From assembly GCA_013399875.1 (NCBI GenBank), contig VXAZ01005694.1:2303441-2367440 (forward strand): a stretch of DNA of 64,000 nt. Reading direction: 5' to 3'. This stretch comes from Gymnorhina tibicen. Its lineage: Eukaryota; Chordata; Aves; Passeriformes; Artamidae. This document shows, one piece after another, positions 31,701 to 44,900 of this stretch. A program made the position numbers and the translations under genes. The notes under the pieces are model-generated. The model did no database searches. It saw nothing but the letters and a program-made list of their open reading frames with translations, and was not told the DNA's origin. Numbering within the stretch: position 1 is the stretch's first letter; each line of letters starts with the position of its first letter.

Positions 31701-32516
31701 TTCATGCCCATCTGAATTAGAGCATTAGAGCTTAAAAGCACCCACACGGCATGATTCAGATTTAAAGGATCTGTTCCCCGCTTTGAAGCTCCTTCTAATT
31801 CAGAGGAAATCTGTAGAAACAGCAACGCTTCATCCGCCTGATATTGGTGGTTGTGGAAAAAGGCTACAGATCTTCCTCCCTGTATTTCTTTTTCTCCCTC
31901 ACTTGCACTTTATATTCTATTTGAAGGTCCTGCTTGAGGGTGTAATTCCTCCAGAGCTCTCGGATTCAACTGGTTGACACACAGCCCAGTTGTTCCCCAT
32001 CACCATGCCAGGCTACGCACGACTGCACTGGTTATTTATTGTGTGTGCTCGTAGGCAGCCTACCCAGGGACAGCCAGGTTGTCCTGTCAGGGAGACCCTG
32101 CACCGTTCCTTCTCCTCTGGAACCATGCCTTAATTCAGGAGCACGGTGCTGGGAATAGAAGAGAAATTAAGCCAGGAAATTAGGACGCACTTCATTAAGA
32201 AACACACATACACCTGGAGTTCTGCTTAGCCCGCCGTGCACTAGGCTGGGAACAGGTAACAAATCGCTGTTCATAATCGACACTTTCTGTCAAGTGGCAT
32301 TCATAATTCTGTGCTTTTGTAGTGGCTTAGGAAAAATCTGAATCTCTGCGGTTCCCCCTTGAGACAGGTGGGTTTTCAAATTAATCCCTTCCTCGCTGGC
32401 CTACTTTATTTCTGATTGATGCTGCGTGGTATAGGAGTTGAGGCTGGGGCGATCACAAACATCCATTCTGGTCAGGCAAAATCTAAAAAGACAAAGGCAA
32501 AAGCCCGTGCCACACT

Positions 32517-32640
32517 GGGGGGGTTTTGCAGGAATTTTTGTTGCTGTTGTTTTTGCAGGTTTTTGGGTTTTGTTGGTTTTGTTTTTTGCTTTTTGTGGGG
32601 TTTTTTTTGTTGTTTGGGTTTTTTTGTTAATTTGTTTGTA
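32517..32640. repeat. T/G-rich low-complexity tract
   Basis: About 120 nt built almost only of T and G, with repeated GTTTTTG, GGGTTTT and GGGGTTTTTT units. The reverse complement is the A/C-rich type seen elsewhere in the window. It lies 250 nt before CACNA2D4 exon 32890 and gives an artefactual Phe/Cys/Gly-rich ORF. Confidence 0.85.
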
Positions 32641-32889
32641 GCTTCATAGTGTTTAGTGTGAGGGAAGTCTCAGTACCTCAGTACAGTGAGTGTCCCCTTT
32701 TCCTCTCCCTTGTTAACCCTCTGACTCTCACGTGGCAGTCTGACTCAGCGCTTATCATTCACACTTGGAAGCAGGTTGCAATTGTGATTTCCATCCCATC
32801 ACCTTGGGCAAATATTTACTCCTCTTTTCCTAACTTGTATTTATATTCATGCTCCTCTTTTGATCCTCCCCTCTTTTTCTTTCCCGCAG

Positions 32890-32951
32890 CGGTGGGTGTG
32901 CAAATTAAGCTGGATTTGCTCCAACGCAAGTTTTGGATGGCCATGCAACAG
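32890..32951 (+). CDS. CACNA2D4: CACNA2D4 exon a
   Basis: The acceptor is TTTCTTTCCCGCAG and the donor CAG|GTAGGA. It encodes the end of an Ala codon, then [20 protein letters not shown], matching the family segment AVGxQMKLEFxQRKFW. It starts in phase 1, so an exon ending in one base of the Ala codon is missing on the left. Confidence 0.93.
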
Positions 32952-35900
32952 GTAGGAGCATCAGCAGTCGTGCAGAGAGGCAATTTAATGCTCTTGGTCA
33001 GCAAGGTCGATCCTATGTTACATCACATATGATGGCATTTTAATGAGGGCTCTTGTGAAATTCATATTAAAAGATTTATGAAGTAGATTAGTTTGAAGTC
33101 ACACATTTCTGTAATCCTTTGGTGGCACTAATGCCGTGTGAGCCGTCAGTCTGTTCTGCAAATGCCGTGGTGACAGTGTCAGCATCCTGGCCTGGCGTTA
33201 GCTCTGCTGCGTGTGACACATTTAATTGTGGAAATATGCTTGTGCTCATTCAGCCCTTCAGAAACCTCATGGAAATCTGCAATTTTGGGCACACAAAAAA
33301 AAAAATCTATTGCCTTCTCTTATCATCTTGATACTGATAACAAAATGCTACCAGCTTGCTAAAATAAAAATTATTTGCTCCAGGGATAAGCTTTTGATGT
33401 TGTCCTAATAAAAGATACTCTTCTGAACTGAGAGAAGTGGAATAATGAAAACAACTCCCCTGGTCTGAGGAGCAAGAAAAATGAAACACCTTTCCCTTAC
33501 CACCCAGGGGCTTTCTCCCCAGGCTTTGCTTTCAGGGAGGTCTTCTGAAGGACTGAGCATGACAGGACTGTAGCAGCACACAGCAGAAGTGGCTCTCTGC
33601 TGTCAGGAGAGGGAGCTTTCATCAGACAGGGCTGACAGAGAAGATAGGAGGGCAGGAAGGTGCTCTGTGGTGGCAGGAGCATCCTCACGGGTGGAAGATC
33701 CCATAAACCTAACCTGAGCTGAAAGGATTTCTGCAAAGCACATGAGCACATCCTGAAACAGCAACAGAGAGATTCATTTTAAAAAACCTGCTGAGGGCCA
33801 TACCCAGAGAGTTCTCACACAAACAAGCCCTCATGGGAGTCAGTGAGGCTGGGAAGCCTTATTAAAGCAGGTGAAGGAGGCCTGTGTGCCAAGTGGCTGT
33901 GAGCCGTGGCCCTGGTAGGTGCTGGTGTGAAAAAAGGCTCCATGTGGCGTCCCAGGATGTGACCGCCATTCGACAGAGGAATGACTAACAGATTTTGTTT
34001 TCTCCCTCTCTCCTGCTTCACTGATGCTGTGCTGCTCTGGATGTCCGTCCACGCTGTGCCTCCCAGCCCAATGACAGTGATGTAAGTAGACAAAAGCTGG
34101 GGACAGGGAGGCATCCTGGCGTGCCTCGCCGCAGCTTGGCTTCGTAATTGTGTCATTTGTGTGCCAGCATATTATAGGCACTGTCCCTTGTCTGTAGTCA
34201 CTGGAGAGGGTCCAAACCTGTCATAGGCTGTGTTTGTCTTCACAGTAATTAAGTGTCTTTGGCAAAGCTCAAAGTGCTCGGGTCACAGAGACCTGACCAA
34301 CAGCAGGAGGATGCTGTGAGGTAGGCTGGTCTCTGAGGAGGGAGCTGTGCCCATGAAGCAGCAGATGTGGTCTCAGAGCAACCAGGGAGCACAGGCTCAG
34401 CTCTGCCCCCATCTCGGGGGCTCCCTGCAAGCTGCCCGTGCTCTCAAACCGGGGTCCTCGCTGTGGTGCTGCTGCTGCTGTACGGCCAGCCCAGCGCCAG
34501 GCACTGCGGGAACTTCTCCAGCTCTGGAAGTGCAGCGGCAGTGAGACTCGGCCCTCACACTGCTGAGGAGGATGTGTGAGACACGGGCCCTTCTTGTGGA
34601 GAACCACTGTGGTTCACCTGGGTTTCTGCCCTGCTATCTGAACCCAGGGCTCTGCGGTTGTTATCCCCCAAGGCCGTAGCTGTGGTTTGTTGTGACCATG
34701 TGTCTCTGCCGACCAAAGGAAGGAACCTGCCGGGGTGAAGTGCAAGGCCGCCTCTAGGAATGCATCCAGGGGAACAAAACAACCACATGCTGTTTTGTGG
34801 TGAGGCAGGGGTGAGACGGGGCTTGCAACTGTGGATAAAGGAATTTTTTTAAACCATCATCCCTAGAGTCTCAAAAAGCCAGCTGGATTCATAGTGTGAA
34901 CACGTGACACTGCAAAGCTGTGGGACTTGAAACAAACTCAGGCATCTCCAAACCTCCTCTGAAGCTGAGCAGAGGCACAGAAAAATGGTTTTGTTCTGCA
35001 AAACTCAAGAGTAGAAACAAATTCTAACTGAAAGTTATGGTCTTGTTGTGGTCTGGAATGGCCAATTTACCTCTTGTTACTGAGAATCACCCAGAAAGGG
35101 GGTTGGATTTTATGTCTAAGGGTTTTGAGGAAATAGTGGGTAGCTGGCTGAGAGCAGACAGGCTTATGTGCTATGCCAGTGTCCTTCCCTGACCCCAGAA
35201 AACCTCTGGCAGGAAGGGGACTCCATGCACAGAAATGGCAACACCGTGTCAGCTTTCTTCCCTCTGCTACTGGAGAAAATAGAATTAAAAAATAACACAA
35301 AGAGACAGACACATGCAGCCACGGCAAACTCTGAACAATTATGAAATCAATAAGCACCTGAAGGGCTTTGTTACTCACCACTTAACCCCTCGTGTCCCCA
35401 CCCCATTCAGCGTTGTGAAACACATGTCAAGTCCAGTACGCAGAAATTCTAAATGAAAGAAATGGATGGTGCCTTGGGCTACATGTGCACCATTCACATC
35501 CTATTTTATCATTAGCTGTCTGGAGAATAAAGAAACCAACAGCAACAACAACAAAAAAACCCCTGCCTGGGAAGAACCCTGATCTAAAATGCCATGCTAC
35601 ATTCTGAGTCCGGATACTAACAGATGCTGAAATGCATGCTGGTTTCTCCCTGGTGCACAGTAACCTTTGCTTTCGCCCTTTCTTTACGAGTGCCACCTGT
35701 GCTTGGAGTGCACAGGTCCTGCTGGGAGCACGTCGGGGAGGCAGGTGCAGGATCTGAGCCCTCAGGAAAGGGGATGTTGCTCGTAGAGGCAGGAGTTGGA
35801 GCGGCTGACCTGGGGGTGGTACCTGTGCGTGCTGTCGAGCTTGTCCTGGTGGAAATGCCAGCGGAGTTGCAGAGCTGTCTGGGATACGGTTCTGGAAACC

Positions 35901-38900
35901 TTGAGGCCGTCAGTCCCAAGGGGGAGACAGTAAGATGAGCTCGTGCCGTGTGTTGAGGGATACACTCAGTGCAGGTAGCTCCGGGTGCAGCTGCAGGTTG
36001 AGCTCTGGGAGCCCCAGGCAAGGGGCCGTGAACTGGCACTGACCCTTTGCACAACAAAGGGCACCACGGGGACATGTGGGACAGCCGGGTGTCCGGCCAC
36101 CTGGAGACACAGCAGGAGCAGATGTCTCATCAGACGACCCCAGACAACCACAGGTGTAGACCGTGAGGGTATAAAAGCCCTGTTTCCTTTGTTCGGGGTC
36201 CCTCCTCAGAGGCACCAGCTTGAGCTCTTTCTGTGTTGCTGCACCGTGAATAAATTGCTTTAAGGGTCTGGATGTCTGAGACTCTGCTATGGGGAACCTG
36301 GAGCTGAGCCAGTAAGGAAAACTTGTCTGGCTGTGTCAGCGGGGTGTATGGGGAGCCAGGAGGGGACCTGTGGGGTCACTGGGGCTGCTGCTGCCTCAGT
36401 CCCAGCAGTGAAAGCCTCTGGTGGTGGGAGCGTGGTGGCAGGAGCCAGAGCGGCTCCTGCATGGTCAGACTGGGAAGTTTCCTCAACACCATAGTTAATT
36501 CTCTGCTTTTCCTTTCCTTTCCTCTCCCAGTGCAGTGCCTTGGATGGTGCCTGTCCACTCAGCTGTCAGGATGATGTAAGTTGCCTCGGTTTCTTGTCTG
36601 TACCCGTGAGGAGTGTGATTGAGCACCTGCTCTGTGGAGATCTTGGTCTCCCCAAAAAGGTATTGCCTGTTGTCTCCTCACGAGGGATTGCACAGCTGGA
36701 GCAGGACCTCATATTAATGAGACAAATCTGCAGTTTAGGTCTTTCCCCAGCTGGGCCAGGGCAGAGACACTGGGATTCCAGCCAGTGACTGAGGAAAGCC
36801 TGTCTCCTTTAAGTCTGTCTCCCTGGCATCCCAGATCTTCCAAAAAAAAGTGGCTGTCAGCATGATGTGCATGCTGGACACCTCTCTTTTTGTTTATGCC
36901 ACTGCTTCAGCCTTGGTGTTACGAATATGTGGGACAGGAGTTCCTCTGCCCTGAAAAGATCACCAGAGATTTTTTGTTGTATGTTCATGTAGGATTTTCT
37001 CTGCTTCCTAGTTTTTCCCCGCAAGACCTAAGGGTTTTGATCTAAACTCTGTGCCTGCATTTCCTGCTTTGCAAAATAAAAATAAGATCACTGATACTCA
37101 GTGGTGGGGAGAGAGTTATTTCATGAGTGGTTATAAAACTCTGAAATCTGAAGATGGAAAGCATTAGATACCATATTATTAAAGAGAAGAGCACTCCAAA
37201 TATCCTGTCTCTTCCTGAAGAATGCCTTGCCTGAAGTGTGGCTCACAGCCTGCTAGGCCTGCACAGAGCCCTGGCAAGAAACAATCTCTGTCACAGCTCA
37301 TGAACTCAAATACCTCAAAGTGGAGGCAGAGAGGGAAAAGAATTGTGTAAAACTCGTGGTAGCCGAGCTGTGGGGCTTGGCATGGAAATGCCGAGGCTGT
37401 TGCCATCATCACAAACCCACACTGCTCCATCCTGAACACAAACAGGGAAAAAGCCATCTTTAATGTCGCTCCTCTCTCATCCCTGCAGATTCTGAACTGC
37501 TTCCTCATTGACAACAACGGCTTTATACTTGTTTCCAAAATACCCGAAGAGGTAAGAGAGCATAAGAGAAGGATGAGAGGGGGGTTTGCTTGTTCCTAAA
37601 TAACCCACCAGAGCTGGTTAAAACAAAGGAAGTTCAATTGTGTAACAAGGGAGGCTGTGGTGTAATTAAATTCAACTGCGCAGTGAGGGGGAAGGCTCCC
37701 AGCAGAGTGACAGCACATCCTAGGTGAGGAAGGAGTTTGCAGTGATAAGGAAGGAACTAGTCAAAATATCTTTTGATCAGAAGAAATGAAATTAGACTCC
37801 TTTCCTGTCGCACAGATGCTATTGAAAGATGATCTGAGACAGTCGGGAAGGGAAGGGAAGGGAAGGGAAGGGAAGGGAGCAGCACTTTTGAGTTCTTCTG
37901 AAGTCAAAGAAGGTGTTCTTCAGGAAAGGAAACTGAGGGGATGGTAAGAGCAAAATGCTAAAGGCAAAAAACGAAGACAAAAGAATTTAAGCAAATTGGA
38001 AACAGGAACACGCCTAAAGAACTGGAGGATTTACTGGACTTGCAGAGGTGAAAGGAGCAAGAGTAAAGGCTCAGAATAGAAATAAAAATAAGGTGTGTGG
38101 TTCCACAGCCATTTCTAGAGAGCTGAAGGGGTGCAAGTTTGATGTGACATCCTGTGCAACTGGGTAAAGTCAACACTACCAGCCACTGCATGGCTCAGCT
38201 ACACTTTTCTGCTCTCTGATAAATTCACCACAGAGCTACTTCTTTCAAAATAATTAAACCCCCTAGTTCTGGACATGAGAAAGTGATGTGTGGGAACAGT
38301 CTCATAAACTACAGAGCAATAAGTCAATAGTAAGAGTGGGCTTAGAGAAGAAATGGGAAACAAAGGGGCTTTGTTACTGACAGAATTGTGGACTTTCATT
38401 AAAATTGCCATTGTACTGAAGTTAACAAATGCAGTTTGGGTATTTCCAAAAGGCAGCAGATCCAATCCCAGAAACTACGTTCTTCAAGATCTGACAAACA
38501 GGTTGAAATGGAACTTAAGGTAACAGAACTCCTGGTGGATGGGATTGGCACAAAGCAGCACAGCTTCCAGAAGGAAGAACACTTATCAGCTGTAGTTCTT
38601 TGAAAGTGTGACAAAATCAGGGAATAAGGGAGACTGGATAACCTCCTGAATTTCAGTTCTCTTCAGCCTTGAAGAGCATCCCTTACAAGAAGCTGGTGAA
38701 ACAGCGAAACATGAAGTAGTGACATTGATCTCAAAGTAGCTGGGACAGAAAAGAAAGGAGAATTTTTAGATGGTTATTCAGATGGAAAACATCAGCTGTA
38801 TGAGTCCCATGGTTTCCCACCTGCACTTGGGTTGGTTAGCATATTCAGCATGGGCTGGCAAAAGGAAAAGGTGAGACTGTGCATTCTGCAGGCACTGCAC

Positions 38901-41900
38901 AGGGAGTTCAGAGAGGCCGAGGTGAGAACTCTTGAGAGTCACAGAGCAAAACTAATCAGCAGCACAGAGGCACCAGGGTGGGGGGATACAGACAGATACC
39001 AAGGGGGGCTTCTTGCAAGGAATAACCAACTCTTTTCTGTAGGAAAGTGAGAAGTGCCCTACCCAGCACACTGAATAGTCTGGTAGAAGTGTCCCTTCAG
39101 TGGCATGGTGTGCCAAAAAAAAAAAGAAAAAGCAAATAGAACTTGAAAAATAAGGGAGAGAAATGCTGTAAAAGTTGTACTGGCTCCCTACTCTGGGAGG
39201 CCAGGTCCTACTGCGGGTTTGGGGTGGGCTGGTGGTCTTAGGAATTGCTGTTTTCTCCTCTGACCCCCACGGCATTTTCAAAGGTGCTTTATTGAGTCCT
39301 GTGACGTGTGTCCATCACTGGAGACAACTACACCCTTTAGCTACTCTGTCTCCTGTGTGTCCTCAGCACTGCCCCCCTGGGTTCTGCCTCTGTGTTTTTT
39401 CCTGCATCTTACGGAAAATGGGTTTTTCCAAAGCTCACCTCTGAAAGATCTGACTTTCAGAACAGAAACATGGCATTATAGTGGATTTGGGTAAATTATA
39501 AACATTATCCACATGTCTCCAAGATCAGGCATTTTGGCAAGCACCAGAGCTGTCCTCCTCCAGCTTTTACCTTTCCTGACCTCAGAGAGTTCACTGCTGC
39601 TTTTTTGTCTGATTTCTTTATCCTGTTCCAGTTACTGGTTTTATTTCCTGGTGGCACCATGAGTGTCCACAGCGTTAAACCCTACAGGGAATTGAAGACA
39701 GCAGCACTAAGTCAGTACCCTGGGTTTCATAGCTTTGCCACCTGGGTGTTGCTGCGTGGGATCACTTGCTGCTATGTGGCCTTCCCTGCCCCATCCTCTT
39801 CCCTCAAGGCATCCTTTAACATAATGCCAAAAAAAATCCCATACCTGGAGTTTTGTGGGTGTTTGGCTTTTCTGCCTGCCAGAGCTGCCTGCTGCCTGCA
39901 CCTCCTTCCCTGGGGGACCACACTGGAAATCAGAGCAGCTTCCCGCAGGAACGGGATGAGGACAGCGTGGCTCGGGCTCTGCTCTCCTCTGCCCTTGGGG
40001 TGGGGGATCAGGATGGGGGATCGGCTCTAATAACTTCTGTATGAAGGCAGCAGGAAGCTTACTGGCAGTCGGAAACCACCATGGAAAGGGGACTCGGGAT
40101 TTTAATGAGTGACACGTTGGAAGCTCCCTGCAGGATTACTTGGGGAAGAACGGGTAATCTCTTAATTCAAACTAATCTCCCCGTCCAGTCTCATCCCAGA
40201 GGGAGCAAAGAGTTAAAACGCAGAGCCAGGAGAAGGGAGTGAGCGAGGACCAGGTGCTCTTGGGCTGGGGAGGAAAGGAAAATAAGAGGCAGAGTCAGGC
40301 TGTGCTGCTGGGAGGGCTGCTCTGCGTTTTCTGCCATGTTTGCTGTGGCCCCACAACCACCCCTGAGTTTTTAGCTGCTTCTCGCTGCCATAGTCTTAGG
40401 CACAGCTGTGGCTCACAGGTCTTGAGCTCCCTCCGCCTGCTGCATCCAGATGTTCCCTCGCTCACTAAACCTCTTTTTCTAGGATCGCTGCCTTCTGCCT
40501 GAGGCATTTTGCAGAGTATGTCTGCAAACTCTGCCCAAGTGGGACTGCAGGGCAGGGTGCAGGGAGGTGGCTAAAAGGCCAAGATGCCACCAGAGCTCAG
40601 AGCTTGTGGAGAAGCAAGGGCTGGCTCTGTTTGAGCCACGCAACAAGGAGGCTGCCTGCCTGCCCAAAGCCTGGGCAATTTGGTGGATCCTGTTTGTCCA
40701 CAGCTTCTGAGTGTACAAAAAGCGTAAATTGCTCAGTAAGCCAGCAAAGCACGGACGCATGTGAGCAGTGATGCAGCTTTTGAGTCATGTTTGTGCCCTG
40801 GGTTGCACCTCTTTCCTGTGCACAGCCTGCACACAGGCTTGTAGGCTCAGCTGCAGGGGGTGTGACAGGCGTGTGTCACGGGGACGTCAGGGCAATGCTC
40901 CGTGCTGTGAACCTCTGAAATGGCAAGGGCCTGTGGAAGCTTGCCCAGAGATGGGAGGCAGGAGAAACACAGCAGAGGGCTGCCTCGGAGAGCAGCAGTC
41001 ACTGGAGGAAGCGGGATGTAATGAGAGCTGCTTTACAGAGCATTGCTCCAGTATGGGACCGTGTTGGTTTCTGCCGAGTGATGCTTTCCTGTGTTACTGC
41101 CTGCACAGGGTACCTGAAACAGCAGCAAGCTTTGCATGTCTGGTTTGGTGTTAGAGGCCAGTTTGCTGATGCCTTTCTGAACACACTCCCTAGGCCATAC
41201 TCTCACTTGCACTAATAGCTCCTCACTCTTATACCTATACAAACGATGTCCTGCATGGAGAAATTTGGTCAGACATCGGCATCTCCTGGCAGGATGGGCC
41301 TCATTTACAAGCCCCCTCCCCTTGCCCCACTGTCTGCAGCCTGCACCGTGTTAAATCCCTGCTCTGGCTCCTGCTGGGTTTGCAGACTGGTATTAAATGG
41401 AAGCAGCTGGCCTCTTCACCACCCTAATCAGATTGAAAGAGCGAGGGAGGTGAAAAAAGGTAGTGCTTGCTCAGGCACACTGGACTGTCTGAAACGATTA
41501 CAGCCTAAATGCTCAAAGGGGAGTTGATGTTATATATCAATTTCTACAGTGAAATGACCTCTAAAGCCTTTTGGGAAGATGCTCATAACCATACAACACT
41601 ACTGTTAGATGATTACCATGTGATCTTAGGTAAATCTACCTAAGGTTCGGGCTTTTTTTGTGAAAATGTCCCACTCAAATAAATGAAGTCATCTGTCGTG
41701 TGCTAATACATGCTAAATGACTGCTAGTTTATCAGTGGAAAAGCAGAACAACCCAGACTGTGTGAATGCTTCCACAACACATGGGAGCCATTTACTCTGT
41801 CAGGACCCATGAGCCAGGAAACAGACAGAGGACAGCTCATTTCTGCACTTTTATTATTTACAAACATTTCATTTACTTGCCTGTGAACAAAGCGGTGGAC

Positions 41901-44900
41901 TTGACAGGTTGGAAGCAGTTTTGCAATAGATTTGTCATGGCTGAGTAATCAGGAAGACCGGAATTGTTTGTTTGAGGAAATCTTTAAAGCAGCAGTTACC
42001 AGATTTGAGACTGGGTCCGTATTTGAGGTTATTGACTATGAGGCGTTCATGGGACCAGAGGGCCACAAGCTCCACCTTTAGTTCAGACATGCAAGCGGGA
42101 CTGGGGGGTTGTTGTCCCCCCGAATGCAACTTAGTTCTAGCTATGCCAGTGCACAGTATGAAAGCTACAGGGATGGATGGGTTCATGTTGTGTTGTTTGG
42201 GTTACTGCTGCTCAGAACTCGCACAGCAGTGAGTTGTAAAATTGTATTTGCTACCTAAATAAATCTGTATGTCACAGTCATGCACGGTGGGCCGGTTCAC
42301 CTCGGGCAGCGGGAGAGCAGAGGTTTCCAAAACCACTGTGGCCGTGGGTAGCAGAGAGGCTCAAATGGAAGACTCAGGCATTCAGATCCAGAGAACATGG
42401 ATTCCCAGCAACCCACAGGAGAGTCCAGGCTTCCAGTGATTCAACATGCCTGGGTCTCTGCAGCTTGAGAGTCTGCCTCTTTCTGTCACAAGCTGCAGGG
42501 ACTTACGTGGGCTAAATCATTTCCAAGCGTGGTAGGAATGGTGCAGGATGCCCAGCTGGTGATGGGGGAAGTCCTCCCTCAAGCTTTCCAGCCAGCCAAA
42601 GGACAAAGCTTGGCGTTGCCTCCTTGCAAAAACCCTCGTTGTGTACAGCAGGCCTCCAGACGAACCAGATCGGCTGGAGCCATCAAGCATTTGGAAAATG
42701 TACAGTTTATTCTGTTTTTCCCTTTTTGTGCCTGCAGACTGGAAAATTTTTTGGTGCAGTGGATGGCTCAGTGATGACCCAGCTGCTAAACATGGGCATG
42801 TTCAGGCGGTAAGTGGGGGATCTCCACGCTGTACTTCTTGTTCTCCGCTGGTGTGTGGGTCAGAGTGCATTGGTCCCTCTAAGAAGCACTTGAGCAGGGG
42901 AAATGCACATGCTGATGATGCATGTGACTCTCTTATTTAGACACAAGAGCTCCTTTAGCTACCTGCCCCCTCTGCTGACTCGCTCAGCCATCGTCACCAC
43001 ACACTCATCTCTTGCTCTTCCACCTGCTGCAAAACACAGAGAGAGACAGAAACTTCCAATTTCTGTGTGGCCAGGGAGTGGCTGCTTCTCAGTCTTTTCC
43101 AGGGCAAGATGTTATGGGAAACGTTTCTTGGCATTTTGGGTACAGAAGTGCTTCAGTTCGTCCTGCCGCTCGGAAAGCCTTTCTGTGGAGTGGTTGTCTG
43201 AGAGCCCCACAGATGCAGCATTGCAGCTGGCTGACCACATTTCTCTCTCTCTTAAAAATACCTCTCTTCATCTCACTCCACTCCCCCAGCCGATGTCAAA
43301 AGAGAGTTCAGAGTTTCAGTGGCTTGAAAACAGGAACTAGTGGGACCTGAGGTAGTTACAATTATAATTCCTCTGCTTCACAGCCTGCTTTACTCACTGT
43401 CTGAAATTAGGGACATACTTCCTCCTGTACTGACCCAGTTACATTAATCCAGAGCCTGTATTTCTCGCTCTGCAAGATCCAGCACTGGCCAAACAGCAAA
43501 GACACGTGTAAGCAGGTCACTGCTTTAGTGAATACAGGAAACAGTTCATACATGACATTTTTGAGAAAAAGCTGACGTGTCTGCCCCATGGGTGGCTGCA
43601 CTGCTTGCTTTTGACTGCTTGCTTGCTTTGTTTTGCTTGCAGAGTGACCATGTATGATTACCAGGCAATGTGCAAGGTGCCCTACCACCACCACAGCGGC
43701 GCCCGGCCCCTGCTCAGCGTACGTATCTGTCACCTGCAGCCCTCCCTGGGCTGGGCATCTCCAGCTTTCCCCAAAAGACTTCAGGAGATGTTTGCTTTCA
43801 AGTGATGGGGATGTCCAAACTCACCTCAAGCAGATTCCTGAAGCAGTGGTGGCCACTGGCGGTGGTTTCCAGTGTGGCTCTCTATTGCCATGTAGGATCT
43901 CACCGAAAGTTGGAAGGACCAGGGAAAGGACAGGAACTAGATTATGGTGGGTTCTCCTAAAAGCCAAGGAATCAGCCAGCAGCTGAAATGAACAGGAATG
44001 CTTTTACAGGGCATGGTTTTACTCAGCAGCTCAAGAAGGAGAGTTGCACTGGCAGGGAGCAGAGCATCTGGGCAAAGCTGGCAGTCATTGGGGAAGGATG
44101 AGTGAGCCTGGAGCAGGAGAGAGAGTGAGAATGCTGGTAGCCCAGGGGACAAACCGACAGAGTGAAGGGTTTTACCAGTACCCAAATGCAACCTCTCTTG
44201 AGGCTGATACAAACTCATAATCTAATCCCACTCCACCTTCCTAACCTTGCCTCAAACAGGCAGAACAAAGGAACTGCTCACCACTTAGGCCACTTCAAAC
44301 TACTTGACACACCCCCGAACGGGGATGTGTTCATTATTGTTATGATCCTTTGGTACTGGAAGGAGTGCTGGAAGTACTCCTTACAGCGTGACATTGTAAT
44401 TTTTTTCCAGTGAAAGAATTTTCTACAACATATTACCTTTTAACAACGTTTTTAACAATACCGCTTTTAACAACGTCTGTTTTGCAATGGCTGTACTTAC
44501 TCTGGCTAGATAATAAATGGTGATTGTAGTGAAAATATTTGCTTGATTATATCCTCCAATTCTGATCACTGAAAGAAATGTCACAAATTATGAGTTGCCA
44601 AAAATGAGGTGACTTGGGAAGAGAATAAAAAGGTGAGCATTCAGCCTCCATCCCTCATCTTCCCCTCTTAGCAAAACCCTTGGAAAGGAAGAAATCAAGA
44701 AAAGTCAGTTTTCATATACAGACATGAAAATCAGTCAAATTCCTGGCCATGTCTACATTTTACTATTTGCTGACTTATTTTGGCTGAAGGTAAGTCAGCA
44801 GTAATGGAACATTATCCTGTGTCCCGTGACTACTGCATCTGCTTTGGATTTGAGGACATGGGCATGATTATGAGAGGGGGAGATGAAAATTGGACGTGGT

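Larger units (their letters stand above)
16284..32889 (+). other. CACNA2D4 intron, no further exon recognised
   Basis: I found no CACNA2D4 exon here, although one must precede the exon at 32890. Minus-strand ORFs up to 246 codons (21797-22537) lack recognisable domains. Microsatellites, a homopolymer and possible LRTM2 upstream signals are listed separately. The exon upstream of 32890 is probably outside the window, or too diverged for me to see by eye. Confidence 0.55.

Noticed and set aside
32416..32649. Phe/Cys/Gly-rich 77-codon ORF
   Set aside because: Translation of a T/G low-complexity tract.
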